Counted from the first letter of the stretch, positions 10,700 to 23,879 are shown. The stretch is DNA of 64,000 nucleotides from Atopsyche davidsoni (GCA_022113835.1 JAILWY010000002.1:3450501-3514500); one strand, 5' to 3'. Translations and numbers: made by a program. Notes: generated by a model not told the origin, from the letters alone.

Positions 10700-13600
10700 A
10701 GCGTTAGTCTCATCTATTGAATATAAGATGTATTTATTTTATAAGAATGATCTTGAAATTTCTAGGGGAAATACTGCGTAGTATCGATCTCGGTACTGGG
10801 AACATATAAACCACAAATATTTTTCCATGTGTGAATCAACTATTTAAGAATTCTGCATGGGTGCATTGATCAGCATACTAATTGTTTTTGTGTGCTTTTA
10901 AGCTAAAGTATATGAAAAAACAACAGCACTTATCTGTAAACGATTTGGTTAGGTAAAAAACTCTAGTGTGATTAATCATTAATTTTCTTATTTTATGTCA
11001 CATTGTATACAATGTACATTTGCAAGCTTTGAGTAATCAATTTCAATTATATAGATTCTCAGACTAAGTAGAATTAATCACGTCTATTCTTGTTAGTGGT
11101 CTTGTAATCAGCTAGTAACATTATTTATGTAAACTATAAATGAACATGGTTAGTTTAATTATTAAAGTAACTACAGTCTTACATAAGTAAGAAAGTTTAT
11201 CGATTCACACATGAAACAATGAAACAAAAATTTTATCACGACACCGGTGAATCTTTTTGGTTGTGAAATGTGGATTTATGAAAAAAATATTTCATAATAA
11301 TAGTTGTTGTATCAAGTGTTGAAATTTTTTGTTGTTTTTCGCCAGAGCATCTTCAGAAAGCTGCGTGAATTTATCGACAAATATATCGCAATCGACGGCA
11401 GAAACCACTTTGACGACACAAAAAAAGGCTACCTTATTTACAATGAACGTCGGCGATAAATTGACGAAATCGATGATGCGGCAGGTGGCTGTGCTCAGAA
11501 GTGCAAAGAAAACGACCTACATCAGAGTTTATGAAACCCGAAAACTTCATACTGCCTATGAGGGCGTTTCGTCGACTTAAAAACGCATTAATTTCAATTT
11601 AATGCGTGATTTCTTATCGCTTGATTATAAAAAAAAGATAAAGTATCAAAGCTGTGCGATAGCCATAGTAGTTGAATTGGATACGGCGCCGACCTGGCTT
11701 GAATTTCACCTGTGTTGCGAAAATAACCAATTTGCTTTATAAAAGCTTTTAAAGTCATCATTATGATTTACATACATCATGCACACTTTTATCGAGTTAA
11801 AAAATATATTTGGATTTTTATATTAAGTATTTCAACACGTATTTAAAAATATAAATATATAAATAAATATTTAGCTGTCGATTACGAACACAAGTTTTTT
11901 CACGACACTTGTTGGATTCACTATATTTTTTCGGCTCCCTTGGCCGGGTTTTTTTTGTATTGACCGATTACTTAAATAATATTTACATAATAAAGCCATA
12001 TCGACAAGCTCCAAACTAAACTTTGTTTTTCTAGGAGAAAAATAAAAAAGCTTAGTTAAACTTATAAAGGTTTTGAGATTTTCCTTATTATTTTTTTTAA
12101 AAATGCCCCCAAATAAGAATTCGGTTTTACTGTGAAAAATATATTTATATATAAACAGAGCTGTGGTTTAAAATGTATATTAAATTGTGGAATCAAATGA
12201 AGACGCTTTTAACCTGTCAAGTCATTCAAGGAAGCTATGGACCCTGTCTCTGTCATATTTATCTTATGCACAAAAAAATAGTCGAGAACCAGAAATATTA
12301 TCTTATTCCTGATTTGTGATACAATGTACTTCGAATATCAATCATTACGAATACATCTGTCGATAAAAATCGAGTCATTGAACTCTCTCCTGCATTGTAT
12401 GTTTATGTCTCTGAATTTTAAATATATATCGTTGAATAAGAAACAACATGTTTTTTTATTTAATTTGCTTATATATTGAAGATTGAACTTGCACATACAT
12501 TAGTGATTTTTAATATATTTATATATTTTTTGTATTCTTATACACCTGATAAAGACAGAGGCATACGGAAATGGATTGAATGACGTTATTATATTAAGTA
12601 TAGTTCATTAGTATATTAATGGAATAAATTGTCGAAATCGAGAAATGGAGGCTGTGTTGTATTTTCTGGCAACAATTGTGCAAGATTTTCGCGCATTCAA
12701 AGTGCCTCGTTTATGTGGCCAGCTTTCGGTTAGGTCTTCTTCCTTGGCTTTGAATTTTAAACATGTACAAATATATAACTTTTCTAGAAATAAATCGACG
12801 TCAACCTACTTATGAGACCGAACCGGAACATAACTGCTAGATTTTACTGAACTTGCTTGTATTGAGTACGAACACAATTCATAATAATTTATGTGAAAAT
12901 ATACATATTTTCTCAATAATGTATATTTCATATAATATTTATTGTATACGCAAAGTTCACCAAGAATATTTTTAATTTGAATAACGATAAACACCATGTA
13001 TTAACTGTCTAATAAAAATTCTTGATTTTTTTTTATTAACTGCTTGAATACGTTTCATCGTTCTCATTGATGAAGCTCTTACTTGATAAATTAGTGAAAA
13101 TTTAACTTCTCTGGTACTCATACTTAGAATACCCATGCATTTTAAAGATAACTTTAATGTTTTAAATAAAAAAAATATTCCGAATACTCTTTTTGTTTAA
13201 AAAAATAATTCAAGAGGCGTATACATATCATTTTACCAAAACGCTACAGATTTCCCGCTTGTTTTTTTTTTAATACTAAACATCTATATATATTCATATA
13301 TGTATCTTTTCAGTTAGCGCAGTAGGTTGTAACGCACAATTATTTTATTATGTTTATTTAAAAATAAAGCACAGTGACAACTTTCAGTATAAAATTATCT
13401 CGAATCACCGCCCATAAACCGCTTATCAAAATTTTAAAAATATTACCAGAGTCCAATAAAGATTTGCGTAATTTGAACAATATAAATAATTATCTTTATT
13501 GGCCAGCGAATACGCTCGGCGGATGCCTTCAGTCGGCACGCGATATCTGAGGGTTCATTACACCTGAATTGATGGGATTAAATATTATATGTGACTTAAA

Positions 13601-13870
13601 AAAAAACCACAACAAAACAGTGAATATATATATATTTGATTAAATATTTTATTCCATGAGAATAAAACCTGGTTAGATACGTCTTCAGTGTTTCTATTGT
13701 ACGAGAATAGTAACAACATGAAAGTATTATACTAGGTTTTTCCTTGCCAATCTTGTATACAATTTTTAAAATGAATTAAAATCTAATAGCTGCACTTGGA
13801 TTTGAATCTGGGATACAATTATCGGCAAGCAAGCATTCTAGGCAGTTAAAGTATAAAGTAATAATTAAAG
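10700..13870. other. Mostly AT-rich non-coding stretch
   Basis: Nothing supportable except a short open frame at 11338-11580, described separately. No repeat arrays were noted. Runs of TATA and poly-T are frequent. Confidence 0.5.
11338..11580 (+). pseudogene. Unrecognised open segment, possible decayed coding remnant
   Basis: After the acceptor-like TTTTTCGCCAG, one frame stays open for about 80 codons to TAA at 11578-11580, with balanced codon composition unlike its AT-rich neighbours. An overlapping frame reads ...REFIDKYIAIDGRNHF..., looks more protein-like, but is broken by stops. No family was recognised. It could be an exon, a decayed transposon or gene fragment, or chance; I would not call a functional gene. 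Confidence 0.2.
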
Positions 13871-14820
13871 ACTACCCACAGGCCACAAACGTAAGAAAAA
13901 TTATCTCCATTCTGTACCTTGAGCGTGTGTAAAAGATCAGTAATGATGTAATGGGTGTGGAATGATTGTAGAGGGATGTACTCTAGAAGTACTATTGTTT
14001 CTGTAGCTTGTTGCAGAAAAAGTATCAGATCTAAACGCCAGAGCTTTGTAAGAAAAGGATCATATTGAGCGTGTGTAAAGGATCGGTAATGAACTAGTGG
14101 ATGTGGAATGATTATGGAGGGATGTACTCTAGAAGTACTATTGTTTCTGTAGCTTGTTGCAGAAGAAGTATCAGATCTAAACGCCAGAGCTTTGCAAGAA
14201 AAGCATCATATTGAGCGTGTGTAAAGGATCGATAATGAAGTAGTGGATGTGGAATGATTATGGAGGGATGTACTCTAGAAGTACTATTGTTTCTGTAGCT
14301 TGTTGCAGAAGAAGTATCAGATCTAAACGCCAGAGCTTTGCAAGAAAAGCATCATATTGAGCGTGTGTAAAGGATCGATAATGAAGTAGTGGATGTGGAA
14401 TGATTATGGAGGGATGTACTCTAGAAGTACTATTGTTTCTGTAGCTTGTTGCAGAAGAAGTATCAGATCTAAACGCCAGAGCTTTGTAAGAAAAGGATCA
14501 TATTGAGCGTGTGTAAAGGATCGGTAATGAACTAGTGGATGTGGAATGATTATGGAGGGATGTACTCTAGAAGTACTATTGTTTCTGTAGCTTGTTGCAG
14601 AAGAAGTATCAGATCTAAACGCAAGAGATTTGTAAGAAAAGGAGTATATAATAATGCTATTGGGCAGCAGTAATACGCAGACTTTTCCTTCCAAAATAAA
14701 ACTGCGGTGTAGAAGGACCCGGTGTCCCACTAATACACTATTTTTTTCTTAGAAAATACTGGCTCAGCATGAGTATATGCTCAGTGAAATGGTCGCCAAC
14801 CTCCTCTGAGAAGAGGCGCA
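13871..14820 (-). mobile_element. Interspersed repeat family 'A' copy with internally amplified minisatellite
   Basis: This is the reverse complement of the 9947-10293 element at both ends: ACTACCCACAGGCCACAAAC at its left and AACCTCCTCTGAGAAGAGGC at its right. Its length grows from about 0.35 to 0.95 kb because the internal unit is repeated five times (see 13921-14640). This is good evidence that array growth followed insertion of, or took place within, a transposon copy. Confidence 0.8.
13921..14640. repeat. 146-bp tandem repeat, five units
   Basis: The phrase GAGCGTGTGTAAA recurs at 13921, 14067, 14213, 14359 and 14505, a constant 146-bp period. Each unit contains GGGATGTACTCTAGAAGTAC and GAAGAAGTATCAGATCTAAA or a close variant. 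Units 2 and 5 share GGATCGGTAATGAACTAG, while units 3 and 4 share GATAATGAAGTAG, suggesting multi-unit duplication. Short open frames inside are by-products of the repetition. Confidence 0.95.
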
Positions 14821-14879
14821 TAGTAATAAAAAAACCAAATTTCAGTTTGGTAGCAAAGATCTTGAAAAGATTTCTCTGC

Positions 14880-15110
14880 TCTCTCGGGTATTTTCGTTTG
14901 TTGTATGTTTATGCGCCGTACAGCTCGGAGTGCATTTTGCATTCGGCTGCATTTGACCGGCAGCCCGTTTGGTTGGTACCTGTTCCGGCTGCAGCGGTTT
15001 CCGGCTCCCTCATCAGCCGTAAACCTGGCCCCGAGGCTGTGCTGCGGTGGTCCACCCATCGTTACTCCGCGCCCCCCTCCCCGACTGCACTTTTTAAACA
15101 TCTTTAATAA
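14880..15110. promoter_or_regulatory. GC-rich island with GCCGTAAA, next to the 13.9-kb array
   Basis: A GC-rich block, C-rich at its right end, with the Abd-B-type word GCCGTAAA at 15016-15023. Three frames across it are open, which reflects composition; none begins or ends with coherent splice signals or resembles a known protein. It lies about 60 bp to the right of repeat family 'A'. Candidate conserved non-coding element. Confidence 0.4.
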
Positions 15111-15124
15111 AATAAAACTTTAAG

Positions 15125-16440
15125 TGTACCTGTTTACACATAAATACGAGGTGATACGCTAAAGAGAATATCGTAATATTTTTGGGCTTAATTGACACGT
15201 CCTCGGGATAATTACTCATCTAGAAAATTATTTTTTAAACGATATGCTTTTATGTGTAATAAAAACGTCATTTTGCTTTTAAATATTTTAATAACTTCAA
15301 AACGTCATATTTGATGTAGTGTTTTGAAGAAGAATATAATCATTTCGTGGTCGAAAAAGTTATGAATAACTTGAAAATAACACAATAAACCATATTTGAT
15401 GTACATCATAAACATCTTATACAAAATTTATTTAATTATGAATAAGATAGCGAGGCTCATGAATTTACTTTAATAGAAAAAGTGACAACTTACGTAATAA
15501 TAAAAATAAATACGTTTAGCGTTTTCCGTACAATAAACATTTTGAATGAACGCAAGTAGTTTTGAATGAAAATCCCCTGTCCGAATTCTGTATGTATTTT
15601 ATGGTTTTCCATTTCAAAAAGCTTAAAGCTCTGAACCCAACGGGCTTTATCCGACCGTTTTGATTGACACATAGAACGTAAACTGCAAAGTTACTATAGA
15701 TTAAAAGGGGAGTAATATTATCCGATCTTTCAATGCGTAATTTAATTGCGCCACTTAAACGTGGCTTAGACCACGTTTTACAGCGACCACTATTTTTATT
15801 TAATTTTAATAACAGCAATAAAACGATTTTGTTACTAAATAATTCAGGACGTTATGTAAATTCAAAGTATATGCGTTTGTTATATCATTGTTAATCAAGC
15901 AGTTAAAGATAATCGGGTTAAAAAAAGTTTACGTTTTCTGACAAGTAAGTAAGATCTGCAGTAAAAGAAGTTATCAAATATTAGTACATATCATTAAATC
16001 TTTGAAAACCGATGATGTCAATAAAAGGGATGTACTTCAAAAAATTAATAAATATAACAATTTCCCAAATAGTAAACAATCAAAATATTTCTATTTTATT
16101 TGTAAGAAATAACTGATTATTGGGTCACTTACCCCAAAAGTATAAAACAAATTATCAATTTTTGACGATGAACGCATTTTTTTTTGTATATTACCATTGA
16201 ATGATTTGTTGCCAAAATGTAATTTTAAATAAATATCCTCAGTAATGCAAACATTAAGACTCCCAATAAATGGTTAAAATCGGAATTCACTAACGAAAAT
16301 ATCATAAAAAGTTTTTTTAGGACATGTGTATTAAATTAAATACTACCATAAAATGAAATTAGCAGTGACGCCAGACAAACTTGAAAGGCTTTATTATTTA
16401 TCTATTTCTATTATAAATGTATTCCTTTCTAAAATATTTA
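15125..16440. other. AT-rich non-coding stretch
   Basis: No gene was seen. A small hairpin, AAACGTGG...CCACGTTT, occurs near 15757-15779. Overlapping short frames at about 15.5-15.8 kb on the minus strand have no recognisable similarity. Confidence 0.55.
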
Positions 16441-16479
16441 TATATTGATTAGCATACGGATTGTTCGGGCAATCAAACT

Positions 16480-16710
16480 CTTCAAGGCAGAAACATCACA
16501 AAGATTCTTTAGAAACGTTGGAAACGACTTCCCGTGTTTCGAGCCGCCATTTTGTCGTTTTAAAGTTAACGCATTAAGCCCGAGTAATTTTCGAATTTCT
16601 AAAATGGACACCATAAAGATGTCCGCCGGTGCCAACGTTTGGCAGCTCTTCCGGACTCGGTGTGCTTTTTACACTTCTGTAACTCAGCTTTCAACGTACA
16701 GCGTATGAGA
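16480..16710. promoter_or_regulatory. Moderately GC-rich element with Pho/YY1-like and Abd-B-like words
   Basis: The block contains GCCGCCATTTTG near 16541-16552, which includes the GCCAT core recognised by Pho/YY1, and ACCATAAA (16610-16617) inside a weak GGACA...TGTCC inverted repeat. Both strands stay open for 65-87 codons, but neither translation resembles a known protein. It may be a conserved regulatory element or a Polycomb-type site. Confidence 0.3.
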
Positions 16711-16719
16711 CTGTCTGTG

Positions 16720-19290
16720 CTTTGTACGTATATGTGGATAGGAATAAAATAATATTCGCGTGTTTCTTTGGCCAGTTTGCTTGTGTTTTGATTCCGGGTT
16801 GTTTATGCTTTGAATGGAATTCAATTCGTAACTTGCTAGTTTTGGAATTTACATATTATTACTCTGGGTAGATTGAATTCCCCAGTCTTACGTAAGAATC
16901 GATTTTATTACTATCGTATTGTATGAAGCAATAATATGAAATGCCGGTGAGTTAAAATACGAATAACAAATGTTAACTATCACTTTTTCAAATATATCTT
17001 TAATTCATCAGAAATTTTATAAAGTTTTAATATTAATCAAAAGTATAAAAAAACACACACATCTGACCAGGAGCTACTATGAAAATTCAGTTTTTCGAGC
17101 TTTAATTTTAACATTATTTACAGTCAAGCTTTGAAATATATATTTGGATTCTGGCCAGTTATGAAATTATTCAGTAATGATTAAAGTTAACTTGCAACAT
17201 TCATCTCAAAATCTTATTTGATAAAAATGTGTTGATAGTAAATGTTAAAATATTATAAGCGGATCAAATATATACTAAAAATAAGCAAAAGTGTCAAAAT
17301 TTTTGAGTTATTTAAAATGATAACAATGACCACTAAACTATGCAAACAAATATTTATTTTATTTGTGTCGATTTGATTCTATTACTATACGATGTACTAT
17401 TTTTTTTATAAATAAATAACATTCAGTAAAGTGCTGAATAAAGGAACTCGATATCTTCGGTTCATTTCCCATAAAAGTATTTCAGAATTTCAATGCTATT
17501 TATAGAAATAATTTCTTATAATATCTAAATAGACAAGAAATGTTTTAAATGGTCCAAAGTTTTAAGTGGTTTAGGTTAAGAATAAAATCTGGATACTTTA
17601 CGACCGTCGCCATTGCATCCAAAATCAGGTGAATATTTCGATGTGCGCTTTCAGGATCTACTCTACATGCTGCTGAAAATATCTTTGTTATACACGTTGC
17701 ACTTTATCGATAAAACACATTTTCCAACGTGTTTGGGGTAGTTTCTTTATAACTCAGAAAATCGCCAGTAAAAATGAATTTATGAAAGGCAGGATCGTAA
17801 GCGTAAAAAGTTATAAAAATATTTTATGACATATTTTAAGTGATTGCAATATCACAACAAAGGACTTTGAATAATTCATAGCAATATTTGGAAAAAAAGA
17901 TTAAGGCAGTTACTCCTAGCCATTTAATTGCCTCTGGTGTCCAACCGGACGTACCTGGCGAAATCGTGTCATTTAATTAATTTAATTGTCACTTTATTTT
18001 TCTATATCGAAAGTTGATTTTTATACAGAGTATTAAAAAAACTATAAATTATATTTATCTATTTTTTATTATTAAATTAACGTCCATTTTTAGGGTAAAA
18101 TAAAATCTTGAAGATGTTGAAAAATTGGATAAAATGGCGACTTTTCAAAACCAAAGTTTGCTAAAGATTTTTTTTTTTTAAATTAATAAGTCGCACATGG
18201 TTTATATTTAATCTTTTAATTCCAATTGAAAAAAAGACTTTTAAATGTTTAGGATTCTTGGAAAATGTACCAGACGAATCTCCAAATTCCTACACTTCAA
18301 TCGGAAAAACACATATTTATCATATTAATAGTAAATTTATAAGAAATAAAAATATATTGTGTTCGGAAGAAGGGATGTATCAAACTTTTTGCATTTAAAT
18401 ATTTTTGATTGTTGCAGTCGATTTTTCGCAAAACGGACTAGAAAATGATCAAAAAACTCGATTATGGGACCTAGACCCTCAATCTTTAATGATACATTTA
18501 AATCTATACACTTGACTTTGCAATCGCAGAATGAGTTAAAGTAAATATGTTTTTTTTTAAATTATCTACACACATACGGATGATTTGTTGGGTAATGTGA
18601 AATATGCTTTAGTTTAAATTAATATTAATTGAGTATATAAATTTATTAACACTATTGTATATTGAGGTTTGTACAAGTGCATGACCAGAAGCACGACGTG
18701 GCATAGAATAAATGATTTCGTGTAACATGCTGCTGCATTCGCAGCTCCCCACTGTGTTTTATAATAACTCATTACTTTATTATTCCACACATGTTTCACA
18801 GTAATTTATGAAAAAGTAATATTTATTTTTAATATCCTTTTGTGACACATGAGCTGCGTTACTGCCCATGGCTTGTAAGCCGATTGGTTAGAGTGAAAAT
18901 GGTGGGGGCTCAGTGACAATTATTGCTTTCTCCGTATTTTCCAGCTTGCATGATATATATATATATATATACTCTTTTATGTATTGCTGTTAATTATTAA
19001 TTATATTTTCTACATTAAAAAATAACTGTAATAATTTTATAAAAAGTAAACGAACACGGAACTCACATATAACTGATCTAACTTCTGTCATAATATACCT
19101 ATAATTTATAGTAAATTCTATTGATATTATTGCTTTATATATACTCATAAAATATTTTTACTGTAGAACATTTTATCAAAAAAGAATGAATATTTGTTTA
19201 AAAGTAGTTAATCATTACTAGATGTTAGTTGGTAGCTATTGATATAAGATTATTTGATTTATTGGGTGTTAAACTTCTTGAAATTTTCAG
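16720..19290. other. AT-rich non-coding stretch
   Basis: Nothing gene-like. A short (AT)n microsatellite lies near 18952-18971. Confidence 0.6.
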
Positions 19291-19314
19291 TTCTTTGACG
19301 TTTTAATCCGGGTC

Positions 19315-19350
19315 GGGACAATCTTCAGGAAAATTCCTGAAGATGGTCCC
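19315..19350. repeat. Hairpin element, 11-bp perfect stem with 2-nt centre
   Basis: ATCTTCAGGAA (19321-19331) pairs perfectly with TTCCTGAAGAT (19334-19344). Outside it GGGAC (19315-19319) pairs with GTCCC (19346-19350). It is preceded by GACGTTTT, the reverse complement of the AAAACGTC that follows the 9.6-kb hairpin, so it probably belongs to the same family. Confidence 0.6.
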
Positions 19351-19904
19351 AGGACGAAGATCAAAAAGCAGCTCAACATTAAAAAAAACAAATATTGAAA
19401 ATCTTAGTACTTATAGCAGACAATGAATGGATCTAATTATTATAATGGCTAAATAACTATACGTAATAGTAAATATGATGAGTTACGTCTGATGAATAAA
19501 ATAAATAATTCAGACAGAGTTTTTATCATTCAAGGTCTTCTTTGGAAATTTATGAAAAAACCTTATTTGCTGAAATACTATCAAGGGCACGTTATACATA
19601 TTATTTTATTAGCTTAGTAATTAATTTAATGGTGCATATTCATACGGGTTTTAAAATAATTACTATGAGGGCTAGATAATGAGTATCAGAAACTCCATGG
19701 TGTTAATAAATTAAAGTATACAAAGTAAACAGGTGAAGCGAAACCTTCAATATTTTACAAATACATTCCTACGATTCAGATCTTACTGTTTCTCATAACA
19801 AGAGTTACTAAGATTAGCTACATGGAAGTTTTTATTCCTATATACATTTATATACATGTGCTAATTTAAACGACATAACTTTCATACAATACGAAAATAA
19901 TAAA

Positions 19905-20560
19905 AATATATACCGAAGAGCTTTACAATTGCTTTAATAAGCTCTCAATCTCAAGATCCCAATTCTTTTCTATTTGCATTAATTTTTGACATTAACGTAT
20001 AATTTTTACTATGATTTGCGATTAACAAGATTCTTGCACAATTATTTCATATATATGTTATAACTAATGCATATTTTAGGAGGATAAGAGTGAAAGGATT
20101 GACATTCCATCAAGCTTATACAATGATGTAACAAGGAGCTTTGATATTCTTTGATTAAGCGCTCTATCCCAAAATATCCCAAATAATGACATTTACATAC
20201 AAAATTAGTGTTAACCTATTTAATCCATACGTCATGGCTGTTGCATATTTTGAGTTTTCTAGTAGATGCACGGTGGATTCCGATGTCAGAATATACGAAT
20301 GGATCACATTTCATCAACCATATGCAATTATATAGCGAAGAGCTTGGCGATAACTTGACTTAGCGCTCTATCCCCAAGTGTTTTGATACATTTGCACCGT
20401 GAGGAGTGACCAGGCCTTGGGACGCGGCTTGGGACTCCGCCACTTGGCTGGCCCCCAACTCGTGTCAAACGGTTACTATTGAGTGTTGCCCAATGTTGTA
20501 GCGTAATTTTACCTAAATTTATCAGCGGGCGAACTGGCAGACTCCGACACAACGTAACCC
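19905..20560. repeat. Degenerate tandem repeat of about 205-215 bp, three units
   Basis: Related segments occur near 19917 (GAAGAGCTTTACAATTGCTT...), 20134 (AGGAGCTTTGATATTCTTTG...AAGCGCTCTATCCC) and 20338 (GAAGAGCTTGGCGATAACTTG...TAGCGCTCTATCCC). They are well diverged, so the duplication is old. The last unit runs into a GC-richer tail at 20390-20560 with no coding sense. Confidence 0.55.
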
Positions 20561-21013
20561 CAAAAAGCGTCTCTCAAAAAAATCAAAGTTGGAAATAATT
20601 TGGAAAATTGAAAACATGTTTAATCTGGTCAGTTGTAATTTTTCAGAAGTGATTATAGATATCAGAATACACTTAATATTCTTTGATGTTGTGTTAAAGG
20701 CTCAGATAAATATTTAAAAGCAGATCATAAATTTCTTTGTACCCAAGTATACGTTCATTGTTTGAGTCCGATATTCCTAAGTTCGCATCTGACTAGGTGC
20801 GGCGTTATTACTGGCGCAAAATATAAATAGAAAGTGCATTCAATGTTATTAGAGGAATTATTGGTAAAGTTCCACGTATTCAGCGCCGTCGCAGATTCTG
20901 TGCTCACTGTACTAAACCGAGTGTCGCATCATTGTTGTCAATATTTTGAGCACTATGGCTTAAATAATCATTTAAACTTTTAGATGATTTCAATGATTGG
21001 ATGTTAAGATACA

Positions 21014-21066
21014 TGAAGTTTTTGGTCCTCCAAAATTTCATTCCCGGTGGTGGGACCAAAGATTTT
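21014..21066. repeat. Small inverted-repeat element, TTTGGTCC/GGACCAAA arms
   Basis: TTTGGTCC (21021-21028) and GGACCAAA (21053-21060) are complementary across a 24-nt loop and match the arms of the 9.6-kb hairpin element. The neighbouring CGTC motif is not seen here. Confidence 0.4.
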
Positions 21067-21239
21067 GATTGTATGTCATATCTTGCAGCTCACTATTGTT
21101 TATTGTAATATAGGTAAGAGGCAAAAAATACTTTTAACTACCAAGCACTGAGACCGAAACCTCGGAGAACCAAAAATATCAAACAACTTAACAAACTTAT
21201 CTATACGAGTGTTGTAATTTTTCTATCAGTTTCTGAAAA

Positions 21240-21670
21240 CAAATCAAAAACGTCAATTTTTCAGTCATTTCAGTCCCAAGTTGTTTTTTCTCCAACTCAG
21301 TCTCATAAATATATAACCGAAGTCTCTGATTATACTAATACATATTTGTGTTGATTTGCAAGTAAACTTGAATTTTATGATCATCAAATTCAAGTTTGCT
21401 TACATTATTCGATAAGCCCTGAAACTTATATCACCAAATGAAATATACAGGTAAAAATTTATATAACGTTAATTTAAGCGTGAAAGATATATAGTGACAT
21501 AAAAGTCATGAGATAAATGGGGTGATGAGCCATTAATGCTACAGGTTCAGAAAAGTAATCCGTCTATTTTTCAGCACTTTCAGTCACAAGTAATTTCTAC
21601 CCTTCAGTGCATACAACTCAATCTCATGAATACACAACCGAATTCTGTGATCAAATCAATACAAACAACC
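21240..21670. repeat. Imperfect direct duplication, spacing about 310 bp, flanking a hairpin
   Basis: TTTTTCAGTCATTTCAGTCCC...CTCAGTCTCATAAATATATAACCGAA (about 21258-21322) is echoed by TTTTTCAGCACTTTCAGTCAC...CTCAATCTCATGAATACACAACCGAA (about 21567-21643). Between them, 21358-21403 folds into an 18-bp stem around a 10-nt loop. Short frames in the second copy are not gene-like. Confidence 0.55.
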
Positions 21671-21679
21671 AAAATCAAG

Positions 21680-23220
21680 TTCACGTACACAAACACGTCC
21701 ATTTATTGTTTCCCGTTGCACCATGCCAAATGTACAAAATCGGAAATCTTCAAATACAAGCCAAGCTCTCGAGGCAACCGAGAGATGCATTGGTGAGGAT
21801 ATATTTAATGCAGGCTGCAATTTTTCATCACGTCGAAAAACTTGCTTGCGTATAATTATCTTGGCCAACAACCTGAAGTGTATTCAGAGTTATTATGAAG
21901 ATCATCAATTTCACAAATCGTTTCTAAACATGACGTTACAAGAAAAATCACTGAAGGAAAATTATTATCAGGATAGCATTTGTAAAATTAATAATAAATA
22001 ATGCTAAACATGTGTTTATTTTTTATTTTGGTCTATATAAAATTAAGGTTGTTTGTGATTTTGTTACGCAACACAGTGAGTCTAAAAGTATTAAAAACAA
22101 TTTTTTTTTTATTAATTTAATTAAGAGTGGAAAGATCGTTGCTTGTAAATTCAGAAGATAGTGTATTTAACCTGCTCTACTTCGAAAGCAGGAAAAAATT
22201 GATATCAATCATTTGAAGTTATTAATTATAAAAAAATGTACTGTTTTACCCAAATTTAAATTCAAGATATCAGGATAAGAGTGTGTTTATTGAATGCATA
22301 CCGCTGATGAAAATATATTTGTATTTATACCATTGAAATGCAAGTCTAAAAGTTATCCGCTTCGATACACGGTATTCTAAAACTGACTTGCCTGTGCCGA
22401 GTCTGTGTGCACTTACACCTGGTCTGTGCCTCGAAGTATTTATATATTGTTCCGAGGAGCACTGCAGGGATTAATTACCTAGGAAAAAAGACCATTATCG
22501 CCGCAGAATTTATTGCTTTGACCATTCGTTAGAAATTAATAAAACACTGTTAACATTATTCAATATTTGAACCGTACAATTACTCTGTCTTCTATCTAAA
22601 AAGGCAAGAAAATAATCAACACGGACACTATGATTATTATTGATGCACTGAACACTAATCGAACTATTTGTTTTGCAATAATAATATGGGATGACATTTA
22701 AAAAAAAAATAGCCACGAAAACACTCTCTCCGCACAGGTTCATTTGTGGACAAATATATTTCACACCTGTTTTCAACCTTATAAAAAAAGTAAATACCTT
22801 AAAATATTTTAAATAGTTTTAGACACAAAATACTTGTGTATTTTTACGTTTATTAAGTGCTCTTGCCAATTGAGCTACTACGCTGCTATAATATGCAACT
22901 GTAGAATCGATGTACTCAGTTTTTGTTGGAAAATACGTTTAAACTTGACCTGAAAAAGTGTATATGATTTTTTTCATCATTTCTACTGTGTAAAAAGACG
23001 CTGTGCACAAAATAAGACTGTAAGGATTTAAATATTTAATTGGTATTATTTTTGGATTTATAAATGATTCGTCCGTTAATTTCCGCTAAGCTTCAGCTGG
23101 TGGAGGTAAAATTTAATTATGGTTATTTAAGTGAAGTGATCCGTAACTTATGGTGCACCCAACTGCAGCCGCCTTTACGTGTCATTTGTATTATTTGGAT
23201 ACATTAAATTGTGCCGATGC
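21680..23220. other. AT-rich non-coding stretch
   Basis: No gene is supported. A GC-richer patch at about 22390-22480 has repeated CTGTGCC/CTGTGTGC words and could be a minor conserved element. Confidence 0.5.
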
Positions 23221-23280
23221 GTTCACCACATTCCTGAGTGGCTTCGCGTCTCCAAGTCTTCTGGCACCTTCAGAAGATCA

Positions 23281-23330
23281 TAAAGCTGCCTACACACGCT
23301 GCAGCACAACTGAATAGTGATACACCAATA
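23281..23330 (+). mobile_element. Single end of the AAGCTGCC-type MITE
   Basis: AAAGCTGCCTACACACGCTG followed by CAGCACAACTGA closely matches the terminal repeat of the complete element at 24612-24769. The opposite end was not found with confidence. Confidence 0.5.
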
Positions 23331-23879
23331 GCGTTGTTTACTTTGGCAAAACTAAAAATTGGATACTTGGAAATCGGTTGGAGGTAAATTTAGTATCACT
23401 TACACAACATGCGACCGATTTTTAATCATTATCAATTTCCGAAAATAAAGCATTATATTAAAAATAAGCCTTGTTTTAATATAATTTTAAATAACAATTG
23501 TGAGCTTAAAAAAAAATGAATTTACTAAGTAATGTTTATGTATATCATTGTTGTTGCTCAAAGAAAGTTTATTCGTACCAATAGATATCACACATCCATT
23601 GTATATTTTTTTTATATCACACAAAAATATATCCTTCTTTATTTTTAGCGTTAAATCTGGGATATTATTTTCTCAAAATTTAATATTTCAAATAGTAGTT
23701 TACTTAAGCAGTGGAAGTACTAAAACCCAGGTTAAATGCACATATTTAAAATACAAAAGCCTTCTACTCCTTGGGCTCCGCACACAGCACACAACATAAA
23801 AACGTACTTAAATCAAAATGAAAACTTGGTTTAAAAAACACAGTAAATAAAGAGTGCTTCAAAAAACTTTAAAACTTGA

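Noticed and set aside
13921..14640. Possible CRISPR array
   Set aside because: The 146-bp units are contiguous near-identical repeats without unique spacers, in a eukaryotic genome.
14404..14730. 108-codon open frame on the minus strand
   Set aside because: It lies inside the 146-bp array and its protein is just the repeat translated.
14769..15123. Three overlapping open frames on both strands
   Set aside because: They cross the transposon end and a GC-rich island. Openness follows from high GC, and no splice logic or similarity supports any of them.
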